A DNA stretch of 64,000 nucleotides from Jiangella aurantiaca (GTDB taxonomy: Bacteria > Actinomycetota > Actinomycetes > Jiangellales > Jiangellaceae). Positions within the stretch are counted from its first letter, which is position 1; each line of letters begins with the position of its first letter. The translations under genes were made by a program, and so were the position numbers. The DNA is taken from contig NZ_SMLB01000002.1 in the NCBI RefSeq assembly GCF_004349105.1, positions 1-64,000 of the forward strand. Direction: 5' to 3'. The notes below the pieces were generated by a model that worked only from the letters and a program-made list of their open reading frames with translations, ran no database searches and was not told the DNA's origin. Positions 8,032 through 16,947 of the stretch are shown here, in pieces.

Positions 8032-9345
8032 TCAGCCGGTGATCTCCGCGACGCCGGCGTCGTAGGGCGCCTTCAGCTCCTCCAAAACGTCCGCGGGCGA
8101 CGCGCTCTGGTTGATCAGCTGCTGCAGCGCGGCGACGAGGACGTCGTAGTAGCCGGCGACCGGCCAGTCCGGGTAGAAGGCGAGCCCGTCGGAGTCGTTG
8201 ACCTCGTTGAAGAGCGTGATGAGCTCCTGGCTCTTCGGGTCGGTGATGTCGGCCGGGTCGGCGGCGACCGGCACACCGCCGTTGTTGCCGAGCAGTGCCT
8301 GGATCTCCGGGCGCATGGTGATGTCGATGAACTCGTAGGCCAGCTCCTTGTTCTCCGAGCCCGTCGGGACGACCCAGATGTTGCCGCTGGAGCCGGGGTG
8401 CAGGTCGGACTCGGGGAAGGTGAACACGCCCCAGTCGAAGGTGTCGGCGATCTCGTCGACGAACCGGCCGTACCACCAGGAGCCGGAGTAGACCATCGGG
8501 TACTCGCCGGCCATGAACGCCGTGCCCATGTCCTCGGCGGTGAGGCTGGCGGACTCGCCGCTGACGTAGCCGGCCTTGATCCACTCGTCGAACGTCTCGG
8601 CGCCGTAGCTCAATTCGGGGCCGGTGAAGTCGACGGGGTTCTCGTACAGCTGGTAGTCGTTGACGAACTGCCGGTCGGCCTGGGTCAGCGCCAGCTCGTA
8701 GAAGAGCTGACCGGCCGGGTACTCCGCGCCCGACATGGCCAGCGGCGTGACTCCGGCGGCGACGAAGGTGTCCATCGCGGCCAGCAGGTCGTCATAGGTC
8801 GTCGGCACCTCGACGCCGTGCTGGGCGAAGAGATCCTTGTTGTAGTAGACCATGACGAACTCGCCATAGTTCGGGACGCCGTACCAGGCGCCCGAGCCCA
8901 TCACGCCGCGCTCGTCGTAACGGGCCGTGGTCTGCAGGCTCTCGGAGAGCTGCTGGTCCCAGCCGCGTTCCTCGGCGACGCCGGTGATGTCGGTCAGCAG
9001 CCCCTGCGAGGCCAGCAGCCCGGCCGAGGCGTTGCCCTTGTTGTACTCCATGATGTCCGGCGCCTCGTCGGAGTTGAGCACCATGTTCGCCGTCTGGCGG
9101 ATCTGCTCGAACCCCTTCTCCTCGAACTCGACGGTGGCGCCGGTCTCTTCCTCGAAGATGCGGATCGCCTCGGCCCAAGCGACGCCCATCGCGCTGTTCG
9201 CGCCCTCGTAGTGCCACAGCCGCAGCGTTTCGCCGCCGCCGTCCCCGCTGCCGGTCGAGCTGTCGTCGTCGCCGCCGCATGCGGCGAGGACGAGGGCAGT
9301 GGAGGCGAGCACGGCGGCGCCGGCGAGTCTTCTCCTGGTGAACAT
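8032..9345 (-). CDS. Sugar-binding lipoprotein (putative xyloglucan-oligosaccharide receptor)
   Basis: 437 aa family-1 solute-binding protein. The signal peptide ends in the lipobox LVLAAC (about residues 18-23), followed by a Gly/Asp/Ser linker. It lies 28 bp after lacI 9374-10414 and 15 bp before malF, in one transcription unit ending with the alpha-xylosidase. The oligosaccharide assignment is inferred only from GH31 in the operon; the receptor sequence itself does not show it. Confidence 0.9.
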   Translation of the reverse strand: MFTRRRLAGAAVLASTALVLAACGGDDDSSTGSGDGGGETLRLWHYEGANSAMGVAWAEAIRIFEEETGATVEFEEKGFEQIRQTANMVLNSDEAPDIMEYNKGNASAGLLASQGLLTDITGVAEERGWDQQLSESLQTTARYDERGVMGSGAWYGVPNYGEFVMVYYNKDLFAQHGVEVPTTYDDLLAAMDTFVAAGVTPLAMSGAEYPAGQLFYELALTQADRQFVNDYQLYENPVDFTGPELSYGAETFDEWIKAGYVSGESASLTAEDMGTAFMAGEYPMVYSGSWWYGRFVDEIADTFDWGVFTFPESDLHPGSSGNIWVVPTGSENKELAYEFIDITMRPEIQALLGNNGGVPVAADPADITDPKSQELITLFNEVNDSDGLAFYPDWPVAGYYDVLVAALQQLINQSASPADVLEELKAPYDAGVAEITG

Positions 9346-9373
9346 GTCGCTCCTCGGTTCTGGACGGTCTTGA

Positions 9374-10414
9374 TCAGCTCGTGGTGGGTGCCGGGCCGGT
9401 GGTCGCCCCGACGTCGAGCCGGCACGGGATGAGCTCGTGCAGGGTCGAGGCGCCCGTGGCCGCGACGGCCGGCGGTCCCTCGATCCGGGCGAGCAGGGAC
9501 TCCACGCCGAGGCGGCCCAACCGGGCGCCTGGCGCGGCCATGGTGGTCAGCCGCGGGTGGCTCAGGGCGCCCACCTGCGGCGATGAGACGACCGACAGCA
9601 CCGACACGTCACCGGGAATGCGGCGTCCGCCGTCGACGATCTGTGCGACAGCACCGAAGGTGGCGTTGTCGTTCAGGGTCACCAGCGCGGTGAGATCCGG
9701 GCGCTCGGCGAACAGCTCGGCGACCGCCGCCCGCCCAGCGTCGGCGGTCTCGTCGCAGTGCCGGATGGCGGTGAGCAGGCCACGCTGCCGCGCCTCCCGC
9801 TCGAAGGCCGCCAGCACCCGGACCGTCGGTCCGTAACCGGCCTGGAGGCTGCCTCGGGAGTGGCTGAGCAGCCCGATGTGCCGATGCCCCAGCCCGGTCA
9901 GGTGGTCCAGGGCGTCGCGCACCGTGGCGTCGAAGTCGATGTCGGCGTAGGGCAGGCCGGCGGGGTCCGCGGTCCGCCCGATCAGCGTGAACGGCGTGTC
10001 GCCGCGCTGCAGCTCCACCACACGTGGGTCGTGGAGCTTCACCTCCATGACGACGACGCCGTCGACGAGTCGCTGCCGGACCAGGTCGCGGGTCTCCGCC
10101 TCGTCGTCCGCGCCGGTCGGCCAGAGCACGAGGTGGTAGCCGTGCCGGCGGGCGGTCTCGGCGGCCGACGTCACGAACTCCAGGGCCGTGCCGGAGAGCC
10201 CCCGCTCGATGGCCGGGAACAGCAGCGCGAGGATGTGCGACCGCCGGCTGGCCAGTCCCCGGGCCAGCGCGTTGCGCTGATAGCCGAGGGTGTCCATGGC
10301 GGCCTGGACGCGCTGGCGGGTGGTGTCGGACACCGGCCGGACGCCGGTGAGGACGTAGGACACAGTGCTGACGGAGACGCCCGCGAGCCGTGCGACGTCC
10401 TGCATCGTGGCCAT
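9374..10414 (-). CDS. LacI-family repressor of the GH31 operon
   Basis: 346 aa from the ATG at 10414, which follows a near-perfect AGGAGG; the track start 75 nt upstream has no ribosome site and would run through the operator. HTH: MQDVARLAGVSVSTVSYVL, then an effector domain with ALLFPAIERG near residue 65. It is clearly paralogous to the next lacI (10649-11680), sharing HLVLWP, GYGPTVR and YADIDF blocks. As the first gene of its own operon, with a double operator directly in front, it is probably autoregulated together with the importer and GH31. Confidence 0.92.
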   Translation of the reverse strand: MATMQDVARLAGVSVSTVSYVLTGVRPVSDTTRQRVQAAMDTLGYQRNALARGLASRRSHILALLFPAIERGLSGTALEFVTSAAETARRHGYHLVLWPTGADDEAETRDLVRQRLVDGVVVMEVKLHDPRVVELQRGDTPFTLIGRTADPAGLPYADIDFDATVRDALDHLTGLGHRHIGLLSHSRGSLQAGYGPTVRVLAAFEREARQRGLLTAIRHCDETADAGRAAVAELFAERPDLTALVTLNDNATFGAVAQIVDGGRRIPGDVSVLSVVSSPQVGALSHPRLTTMAAPGARLGRLGVESLLARIEGPPAVAATGASTLHELIPCRLDVGATTGPAPTTS

Positions 10415-10446
10415 CCCCGCACCTCCTCGTGCGCCGCCGTCGAAGT

Positions 10447-10475
10447 ATCGAAGCGTTTCGTCGAAACGCTTCGAT
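10447..10475 (-). promoter_or_regulatory. Double overlapping LacI operator
   Basis: A 29-bp perfect palindrome, ATCGAAGCGTTTCG-T-CGAAACGCTTCGAT. It can be read as two 14-bp LacI sites of type TCGAARCGYTTCGA offset by 13 bp (10448-10461 and 10461-10474). It lies 33 bp upstream of the repressor start codon. The same motif, TCGAAGCGCTTCGA, occurs before the GH3 gene at 11852. Confidence 0.75.
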
Positions 10476-10542
10476 CGCACATTCTTCACAGCCCAGCCGG
10501 ATCAAATCAAGAGCGGGAGGGTCACAAGATGGCGACGCCACC

Positions 10543-10618
10543 GTGTCGATCTTGGAGTTGTTCGGCCATCGCGGGGTGAAATGTCCGATAGATGGCCGCA
10601 CTACTCCAAGATCAACAC
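10543..10618. repeat. 28-bp inverted repeat with 20-nt loop
   Basis: Arms at 10543-10570 and 10591-10618 (left arm begins GTGTCGATCTTGGAGTTG) match in 25 of 28 positions as reverse complements. The element lies between two co-directional lacI genes. It may terminate the upstream lacI (10649-11680), or be a dispersed intergenic repeat. No U-tract is visible. Confidence 0.6.
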
Positions 10619-10648
10619 AAAGCGTCGGGCAGAAAGCAGGGCCGTCGC

Positions 10649-11680
10649 TCAGGAGGCGCGGACCGGCCCGCAGCTCTGGCCCTCCACCAACCGGCAGGGC
10701 AGCAGGACCTGGGTCGGCGTGGGAGGCTCGCCGGCACGGAACTCGAGCTCGTCGATCAGCATGTGCACGCCCAGGCGGCCGAGTTCGGAGCTCTGCGGCT
10801 CAAGGGTCGTGAGCTTGGGCCGCATCATCTCGGTCACCCTGGTGGACGAGACCATCGACAAAAGGGAGAAGTCGCCGGGCACCCGCCAGCCGATCTCGTC
10901 CAGGGCGTCCATGACACCGACGATGGCGTGGTCGTTCATCACGGCCAACGCGGTGAGGTGTGGCGCCATCGCCCTGAGCTCGTGGAACGCCGCGCGCCCG
11001 GCAGCGACGTTGTCGCCGCACAGCCGCTCGAAGTGCTCCACGCCGGCCTCCATGGCCGCGCGGCGGAACCCGTCGGCGGCCCGCACCGTCGGCCCGTACC
11101 CGACCGAGAACGCCGACGGGGAATGGTTGAGGAAGCCGATGCTGCGGTGCCCCAGCGCCGTCAGATGCGACACGGCATCCCGAGCGGCCTGCTCGAAGTC
11201 GATGTCTGCGTAGTTGATCGAGCCGGGTTCGCTGGTGCGCCCGATCATGCTGAACGGCAGGCCGGCCTGCCGCAGGAGGTCGACCCGCTCGTCGTCCAGG
11301 CGGACCTCCATGACCACGGCGCCGTCGATCAGGCCCTGCCCGGTGAGCCGGTCGAGCTGCCGCACGTTGCGCAGCTCGCTGGGCCAGAGCACCAGGTGGT
11401 GGTCGCGCTCCAGCGCCGCCTCAGCCGCACCGATGACGAACTCCATCTCGGTGACGCCCATGCCACGCTCAGGGGTCGGGAAGAGCAGCGCGATGATGCG
11501 GGTCCGCTTGCTGACCAGCCCCCGCGCGATGGCGTTCGGCTCGTACCCGAGCTCGTCCATCGCCTTCTGGATGCGCCGCCGCGTCGTGGCCGACACCGCC
11601 CGGGTCCCGTTGATCGCATATGACACGGTGCTCAGCGCGACGTTCGCGCGACGAGCCACGTCGATCATCCGCGGCGCCAC
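10649..11680 (-). CDS. LacI-family repressor divergent from GH3
   Basis: 343 aa. HTH: MIDVARRANVALSTVSYAI; effector domain with ALLFPTPERGMG. The GTG start has GAGGTGAG about 6 nt upstream. It is paralogous to lacI 9374-10414 over its whole length, and the two share the STVSY recognition segment, which fits the near-identical operators found before both targets. It is divergent from the giant GH3 gene and is the natural candidate to repress it through the TCGAAGCGCTTCGA site. Confidence 0.92.
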   Translation of the reverse strand: MAPRMIDVARRANVALSTVSYAINGTRAVSATTRRRIQKAMDELGYEPNAIARGLVSKRTRIIALLFPTPERGMGVTEMEFVIGAAEAALERDHHLVLWPSELRNVRQLDRLTGQGLIDGAVVMEVRLDDERVDLLRQAGLPFSMIGRTSEPGSINYADIDFEQAARDAVSHLTALGHRSIGFLNHSPSAFSVGYGPTVRAADGFRRAAMEAGVEHFERLCGDNVAAGRAAFHELRAMAPHLTALAVMNDHAIVGVMDALDEIGWRVPGDFSLLSMVSSTRVTEMMRPKLTTLEPQSSELGRLGVHMLIDELEFRAGEPPTPTQVLLPCRLVEGQSCGPVRAS

Positions 11681-11823
11681 CGACGGCTCACCTCACTGCC
11701 TCTGACGCATGGTTCGCGAAACGGCATCCGCAAATCATCGCACATGGGCCTACCAGCAGCGTATGGCCGGTTTCCCCGCTGGTTTCCGGGAACGCGAACA
11801 GGAAACCCGTTCGACTCCGGCTA

Positions 11824-11865
11824 TTGACATAGCGGACATCTACTGCCACTTTCGAAGCGCTTCGA
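11824..11865 (+). promoter_or_regulatory. GH3 promoter with LacI operator
   Basis: TTGACA (11824-11829) is followed after 17 bp by a weak -10, CACTTT (11847-11852). The perfect 14-bp palindrome TCGAAGCGCTTCGA (11852-11865) would cover the start of transcription. The GH3 start codon is about 80 bp downstream. The palindrome matches the double operator at 10447, so one or both paralogous LacI proteins could act here. Confidence 0.65.
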
Positions 11866-11941
11866 CTCAGACCGACCACTTCCCCGCTCCTGGACGGCGC
11901 CCGCGAGGCCGGCGCGTCCCGACCGAGAGGATGTCGAGCTC

Positions 11942-14900
11942 ATGTCGCCGAGTCCACACCCCAGGCGCCGGCCCGACGAGCCCAGCGGCCTTCGCTGGCG
12001 GCTCGTCCGCGCGGCGCGCGGGCTGCTGGCCGTTCTTGTCGTCCCGCTGCTGGCCGCCGCGATCCTCCAGGCCCCGGGGGCGGGAGCCGTGGACGCGGCG
12101 CCGCCAGGCGGTGCCGCGGCCGCGGCTCAGAGCGGCCGGTACGAGTACCCGTTCCAGGATCCGTCCCTCAGCCCGGACGAGCGGGTGCGCGACCTGATCG
12201 CGCGACTGACGCTGGACGAGAAGGTGGGCCTGCTGCACCAGTTCAGCGGCGCGATCATCAGGCTGGGCATCCCGCAGTTCCGGACCGGCACCGAGGGCCT
12301 GCATGGGCTCTCCTGGCTCGGGCCGGCCACGGTGTTCCCGCAGAACACCGGCCTGGCGGCGACCTGGAACCGGGAGCTGATCGCCGACGTCGGCGAGGTG
12401 ATCGGCAGTGAGACGCGCGCCTACAACAGCGTCGACGCCCGGTTCAACGGCGTCAACGTATGGGGTCCGGTGGTCGACCTGGCGCGCGACCCGCGTAGCG
12501 GCCGGGCGTCGGAGAGCATGGGCGAGGACGCGTTCCTGTCGGGCGTGATGGCGGACTTCATGGCGCGCGGGATGCAGGGCCAGGAGGACGAGTTCTACTA
12601 CCAGACCATTCCGACGCTGAAGCACTTCGCGGCCTACGGGCAGGAGGCGCAGCGCACGTCGTACTCGGCCAACGCGTCGCCGCGAAACCTGTACGAGTAC
12701 TACTTCCGCGCCTTCCGCTACGGCATCGAGTCCGGCGCGGCCAACGGCGTCATGACGGGGTACAACCTGATCAACGGCAAGCCGGTCATGACGATGCCGG
12801 AGCTCAGGTCGGTCGTCTATGACGAGTGGGTCCCGGGCGGCTACAGCGGCGGCAGCTTCTTCAACGTCACCGACGCGGCGTCGCCGGGCAACCTGAGCGG
12901 CTCGAACGCGTACTACCCGAACAGCACGCTGGGCCAGGCGGCGAGCATGGCCGACTCGATCGGGAACGGCGTCGCGGCGATGACGCCGTCGGACACCGAC
13001 ACGCCCACGACGCGCCGGTGGATCTACGAGGCGCTGGCGCGCGGCATGATCACCGAGCAGGACATCGACGAGGTCATCTACGGCGTCCTGCTGGTGCGCC
13101 TGCACGCCGGTGACCTGGACGTGGACCCGGTGAACCCGTACAAGCGGATGAACAAGCGCAACGCCCTGACCACCGAGGCCAACGCCGCCGTCGCCGCGCA
13201 GGCGGCGCGTGAGCAGGTGGTGCTGCTGAAGAACGACGACGACATCCTGCCGCTGTCGTCGTCGAGCGATGTGGCCCTGGCCGGCCCGCTGGGCGACGAG
13301 AACTCGACGGACTTCTACGCCGGCACGTACCCCTACACGACGCTGATCAAGGACGAGGTCGAGTCGAAGCTCGACGGCGGCGCCGGCGCATTGTCGTTCA
13401 GCCGCGGCGTGGACCTCGTGGCGCTGAAGGTGGCGAACGGGACGGGCGCGCCGGCGGGCAGGTTCGTCGTGACCGGCGCCTCGGCCGGTGCTCCGCTGAC
13501 CGGCACCGGCACATCCGCCGACGACGCGAACGCCCAGTTCTACCTGTACGACTACGGCTACAACAACATGCTGCTCCGCTCGGCCGCGCACGATCGCTAC
13601 GTCGCCGCCCGCGGCCCGGGCAACACGCTGGTCGCCAGCGCTGACCCGCCCGGCTACCAGTCCAAGAACCGCGCGACCCAGCAGTGGTTCACCGACCAGA
13701 ACCTCGGCCTGGTCGGCCAGACCGGCGGGCTGGTGTCGCTCCGGTTCGTCAAGGGGACCGGGATCACGGCGCCGAACCAGGCTCCGAACGTGTTCGTGGA
13801 CCCGGCGTCGTCGAACGTCCTTCACAACGGGGGCGCGTCGAGCCCGAACCGCCAGTTCGAGCTGGTGACCGTGCGCGACGGTGTCGCCGACGCCGTGGCC
13901 AAGGCCGAGGGCGCGGAGGTCGCCGTCGTCGCCGTCGGGGACCAGCCGCACATGACCTCGCGCGAGACGTTCGACCGGCAGAGCACCCCGCCCGGCATCG
14001 GGCTGGCCCCGCAGCAGGAGGAGCTCATCGAGGCGGTCGCGGCGGCGAACCCGAACACCGTTGTCGTGGTTGTCGGCAGCTACCCGTTCGACCTGCGGAA
14101 GGTGCAGGCCAACCCGAACGTCAAGGGCATCGTGTACACGACCCACGCCGGACAGGAGCTCGGCACGGCGGTCGCGGACGTGCTGTTCGGCGACTACGCA
14201 CCGGCCGGACGGCTCACCCAGACGTGGTACCCGGGACTCGAGGTGCTGCCCACCATCTCCGACTACGACATCATCAAGGGCGAGCGGACCTACCAGTACT
14301 ACGACGGCGAGGTCCTCTACCCCTTCGGCTACGGCCTGACCTACACCGACTTCGAGCACACGGACCTGTCCGTGTCGCCGTCGACGGTGGCCAACACCTC
14401 CGACACGAGGGTGACCACCGTGGTGACCGTACGGAACACCGGTGACGTCGCCAGCGACGAGGTCGTGCAGCTGTACGCCACGTACCAGGACGCCGGCGAG
14501 TCCCGGGTGCAGCACCCGATCAAGACTCTGGTCGGCTTCGAGCGCGTGCACCTGGCGCCGGGCGAGTCGCAGGAGGTCAGCATCGACGCCGACCTGTCGG
14601 AGCTGGCCATCTGGGACGTCGAGGCCGGCCGCTTCCACGTGGAGCCGGGCACGTACCGGCTGACGACCGCCACATCCTCGGCCGAGCAGGACGAGCGGGC
14701 AGCGGGCGAGCTCGAGGTCACCGGCACACCGCTGCCGGTCCGCGACCTCGGCAAGGTGACCCCCGCTTACACCTTCGACGACTACTCCTTCACCGACCAG
14801 ACCACGACCGGGCTGCGCGCGGACGTGGTACCCACGTCGGTCCACGAGGACGACTCGTACGGCATCGAGGTGCGCAAGGCCGGCGCCTGGGTCGAGTACG

Positions 14901-16852
14901 GCGACGTCGACCTGTCCGAGGACCAGGAGGGCATCGTGCTGCGGGCGGCCAACCCGAACGCGCAGCCGGCGCAGGTGGAGATCTGGGCCGGCGGGCCCGG
15001 CGCCGACGGTGTCAAGGTCGGGACCGTCTCGGTGCCCCCGACCGGGCACGCCCAGACGTTCGTCAACGTCGGCGCGAGCCTGTCCGGGCTGCCCGGCGGC
15101 CGCGACGACCTGTACCTGGTGTTCCCCACCGCCGGTGTCCGGGTGGCCTGGCTGCGGCTCGGCGACGTCGACCCGGTCGAGAACGGCAAGGTGTCGGTGA
15201 CGTCGAACCACTTCAACAACAACATCGGCACCTCGCTGAGCCGCTTCCACGTCGAGGTGCCGGCCATCGTCCAGCAGCGGCAGGGCAGCCTCCTGCTCGA
15301 GGCGGGCATCGACGGCACCGGTGTCGTCGACGGCCCGGTCTCGTGGACGGTGACCACGCCGGACGGCGGCGCCACTCCCCTGGCCACGATCACCGCGTCC
15401 GGCCAGCTGACGGCGACGGGCTCGGGCGACGGCACCGTGCGCGCGGTGGCGACCTATGCCACCTCGTCCGGGCCGGTCACGGGCTGGCTCGATGTCGAGC
15501 TGCGCAACCAGGGTGTGCCGGCCGGGACCGCGGCGGAGGCCGTCATCATCAGGAGCGGCTGGGACTCCCGCCCGCCGGACATCTCGTGGGGACCGAACCA
15601 GTTCACGAAGTTCGGGGCGATCCACGAGTACCAGGGCTCGCTGCTGCTCAGCGCGGTCACCTATCCGTTCACCAACACGACCCGGCCCGTCACGTTCACG
15701 GTCGCCGACGAGGACGGCAACCCGAGCGAGCTGGCCACGATCGTCGACGAAGGCCCGGGCTTCGTGGAGGGTCAGACCTCCGGGAACAACAACCGGGCCC
15801 ACAACGCCACGCTGCGCGCCACCGGCGCCGGCGACGGTGAGGTGTACGTGACGGCCACGACGTCGAACGGCCTGTCCTACACGTCACGGATCGTGATCCA
15901 GAACCAGGAGACCCGTGACCCCTACGAGGGCCGCTACCAGGCCGAACTGTTCGACGCCTCCGGGAACGTCTCCGGTGCGGCATCGCACCTGCGGGCCGAC
16001 AACGTCCACGGCGACGACGTCGGACTCCAGCTGAACCGCATCCGCAACGGCGACTACGCCGTGTACCGCAACGTGGACTTCGGCGACCCCGAACTGCTCG
16101 ACCTCACGCTGCGCTACCTGAAGGTCTCCTCGGCACCCGCGACCGTCACGGTAATGGCCGATGACCCGGTCGAGGGCACCGAGCTGGGCACGGTCACGCT
16201 GACCGGGGAGCACGACCTGACCTCCGCGGAGGACTACGCGAACCCCGTCTACGAGTGGGCGGAGACCACCGTCGACCTCGAGCCGCTCGCGGGCGTGCAC
16301 GACGTATACCTCGTGTTCACGGTCGCGCCGGAGGTGCCGGACACCGACATCTCCAGCACGTACGGCGCGGTGGCCGGCTGGCTGGACCTCGGCATCAACT
16401 GGTTCACGTTCCGCGGCGTCCAGTGCGACCGGACCATCTCCGGACCGCACACCCGGCCGCTCGAGGTCGACTCGGGCGTGACCTGCCTGACCGAGGGCGC
16501 CAAGGTGGTCGGCCCGGTGACGGTGGCGGCCGGCGCCGGCCTACTGGCCTCGGGGGCGACGATCTCCGGGCCGGTCACGGCGACCGGCGCCGACGTCGTC
16601 GACGTGCGCGACACCCGGATCTCCGGCGGCGTCAGGGTCGAGGGCACCACCGACAGCGTGACGATCTCCGGGAACCGGATCACGGGACCGGTGAACCTGC
16701 ACGACAACACCACCGTGCCCAGGCCGATCGTGGTGTCCGGCAACAACATCAGCGGACCGGTGGCGTGCACGGGCAACGAACCCGCACCGGTCGACGGCGG
16801 CGTGCCGAACCAGGTGGTCGGCCGCGTCACCGGCCAATGCGCTGACCTCTGA
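11942..16852 (+). CDS. Giant secreted multidomain GH3 glycosidase
   Basis: 1636 aa. A signal peptide (hydrophobic core about residues 27-45) leads to a GH3 beta-glucosidase/xylosidase-like barrel (about 65-400); the probable nucleophile is Asp311 in FNVTDAAS, where most relatives have a VSDW-like motif. The second GH3 domain carries an inserted fascin/trefoil-like segment (LRSAAHDRYVAARG), then an FnIII-like domain. Two CBM6-like regions follow (about 935-1080 and 1330-1490) with Ig-like stretches between, and residues 1495-1636 form the Cys-containing GPV-repeat module. Roughly twice the usual GH3 length, which suggests attack on insoluble plant polymer. Substrate specificity is not readable. 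A strong terminator follows. Confidence 0.9.
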   Translation: MSPSPHPRRRPDEPSGLRWRLVRAARGLLAVLVVPLLAAAILQAPGAGAVDAAPPGGAAAAAQSGRYEYPFQDPSLSPDERVRDLIARLTLDEKVGLLHQFSGAIIRLGIPQFRTGTEGLHGLSWLGPATVFPQNTGLAATWNRELIADVGEVIGSETRAYNSVDARFNGVNVWGPVVDLARDPRSGRASESMGEDAFLSGVMADFMARGMQGQEDEFYYQTIPTLKHFAAYGQEAQRTSYSANASPRNLYEYYFRAFRYGIESGAANGVMTGYNLINGKPVMTMPELRSVVYDEWVPGGYSGGSFFNVTDAASPGNLSGSNAYYPNSTLGQAASMADSIGNGVAAMTPSDTDTPTTRRWIYEALARGMITEQDIDEVIYGVLLVRLHAGDLDVDPVNPYKRMNKRNALTTEANAAVAAQAAREQVVLLKNDDDILPLSSSSDVALAGPLGDENSTDFYAGTYPYTTLIKDEVESKLDGGAGALSFSRGVDLVALKVANGTGAPAGRFVVTGASAGAPLTGTGTSADDANAQFYLYDYGYNNMLLRSAAHDRYVAARGPGNTLVASADPPGYQSKNRATQQWFTDQNLGLVGQTGGLVSLRFVKGTGITAPNQAPNVFVDPASSNVLHNGGASSPNRQFELVTVRDGVADAVAKAEGAEVAVVAVGDQPHMTSRETFDRQSTPPGIGLAPQQEELIEAVAAANPNTVVVVVGSYPFDLRKVQANPNVKGIVYTTHAGQELGTAVADVLFGDYAPAGRLTQTWYPGLEVLPTISDYDIIKGERTYQYYDGEVLYPFGYGLTYTDFEHTDLSVSPSTVANTSDTRVTTVVTVRNTGDVASDEVVQLYATYQDAGESRVQHPIKTLVGFERVHLAPGESQEVSIDADLSELAIWDVEAGRFHVEPGTYRLTTATSSAEQDERAAGELEVTGTPLPVRDLGKVTPAYTFDDYSFTDQTTTGLRADVVPTSVHEDDSYGIEVRKAGAWVEYGDVDLSEDQEGIVLRAANPNAQPAQVEIWAGGPGADGVKVGTVSVPPTGHAQTFVNVGASLSGLPGGRDDLYLVFPTAGVRVAWLRLGDVDPVENGKVSVTSNHFNNNIGTSLSRFHVEVPAIVQQRQGSLLLEAGIDGTGVVDGPVSWTVTTPDGGATPLATITASGQLTATGSGDGTVRAVATYATSSGPVTGWLDVELRNQGVPAGTAAEAVIIRSGWDSRPPDISWGPNQFTKFGAIHEYQGSLLLSAVTYPFTNTTRPVTFTVADEDGNPSELATIVDEGPGFVEGQTSGNNNRAHNATLRATGAGDGEVYVTATTSNGLSYTSRIVIQNQETRDPYEGRYQAELFDASGNVSGAASHLRADNVHGDDVGLQLNRIRNGDYAVYRNVDFGDPELLDLTLRYLKVSSAPATVTVMADDPVEGTELGTVTLTGEHDLTSAEDYANPVYEWAETTVDLEPLAGVHDVYLVFTVAPEVPDTDISSTYGAVAGWLDLGINWFTFRGVQCDRTISGPHTRPLEVDSGVTCLTEGAKVVGPVTVAAGAGLLASGATISGPVTATGADVVDVRDTRISGGVRVEGTTDSVTISGNRITGPVNLHDNTTVPRPIVVSGNNISGPVACTGNEPAPVDGGVPNQVVGRVTGQCADL

Positions 16853-16862
16853 TCGGGCCGAG

Positions 16863-16900
16863 CCGGCGGAGGCGGGACTGCCGGGTCCCGCCTCCGCCGG
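16863..16900 (+). terminator. GH3 terminator hairpin
   Basis: Perfect 16-bp stem CCGGCGGAGGCGGGAC / GTCCCGCCTCCGCCGG with loop TGCCGG, starting 10 bp after the GH3 stop. No U-tract, as is usual at high GC. Confidence 0.8.
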
Positions 16901-16947
16901 GACGGCCACCCATCGCTCACCCGGCGGGACCGCAGCGCCCTCCGGGT

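Noticed and set aside
6152-8584. 810-aa ORF
   Set aside because: The first two thirds are Arg/Gly/Pro-rich shadow text over genuine genes; the real MalG starts at 7057.
11867-15802. 1311-aa minus-strand ORF opposite GH3
   Set aside because: Val/Arg/Gly-rich antisense shadow of a high-GC gene without domains or ribosome site.
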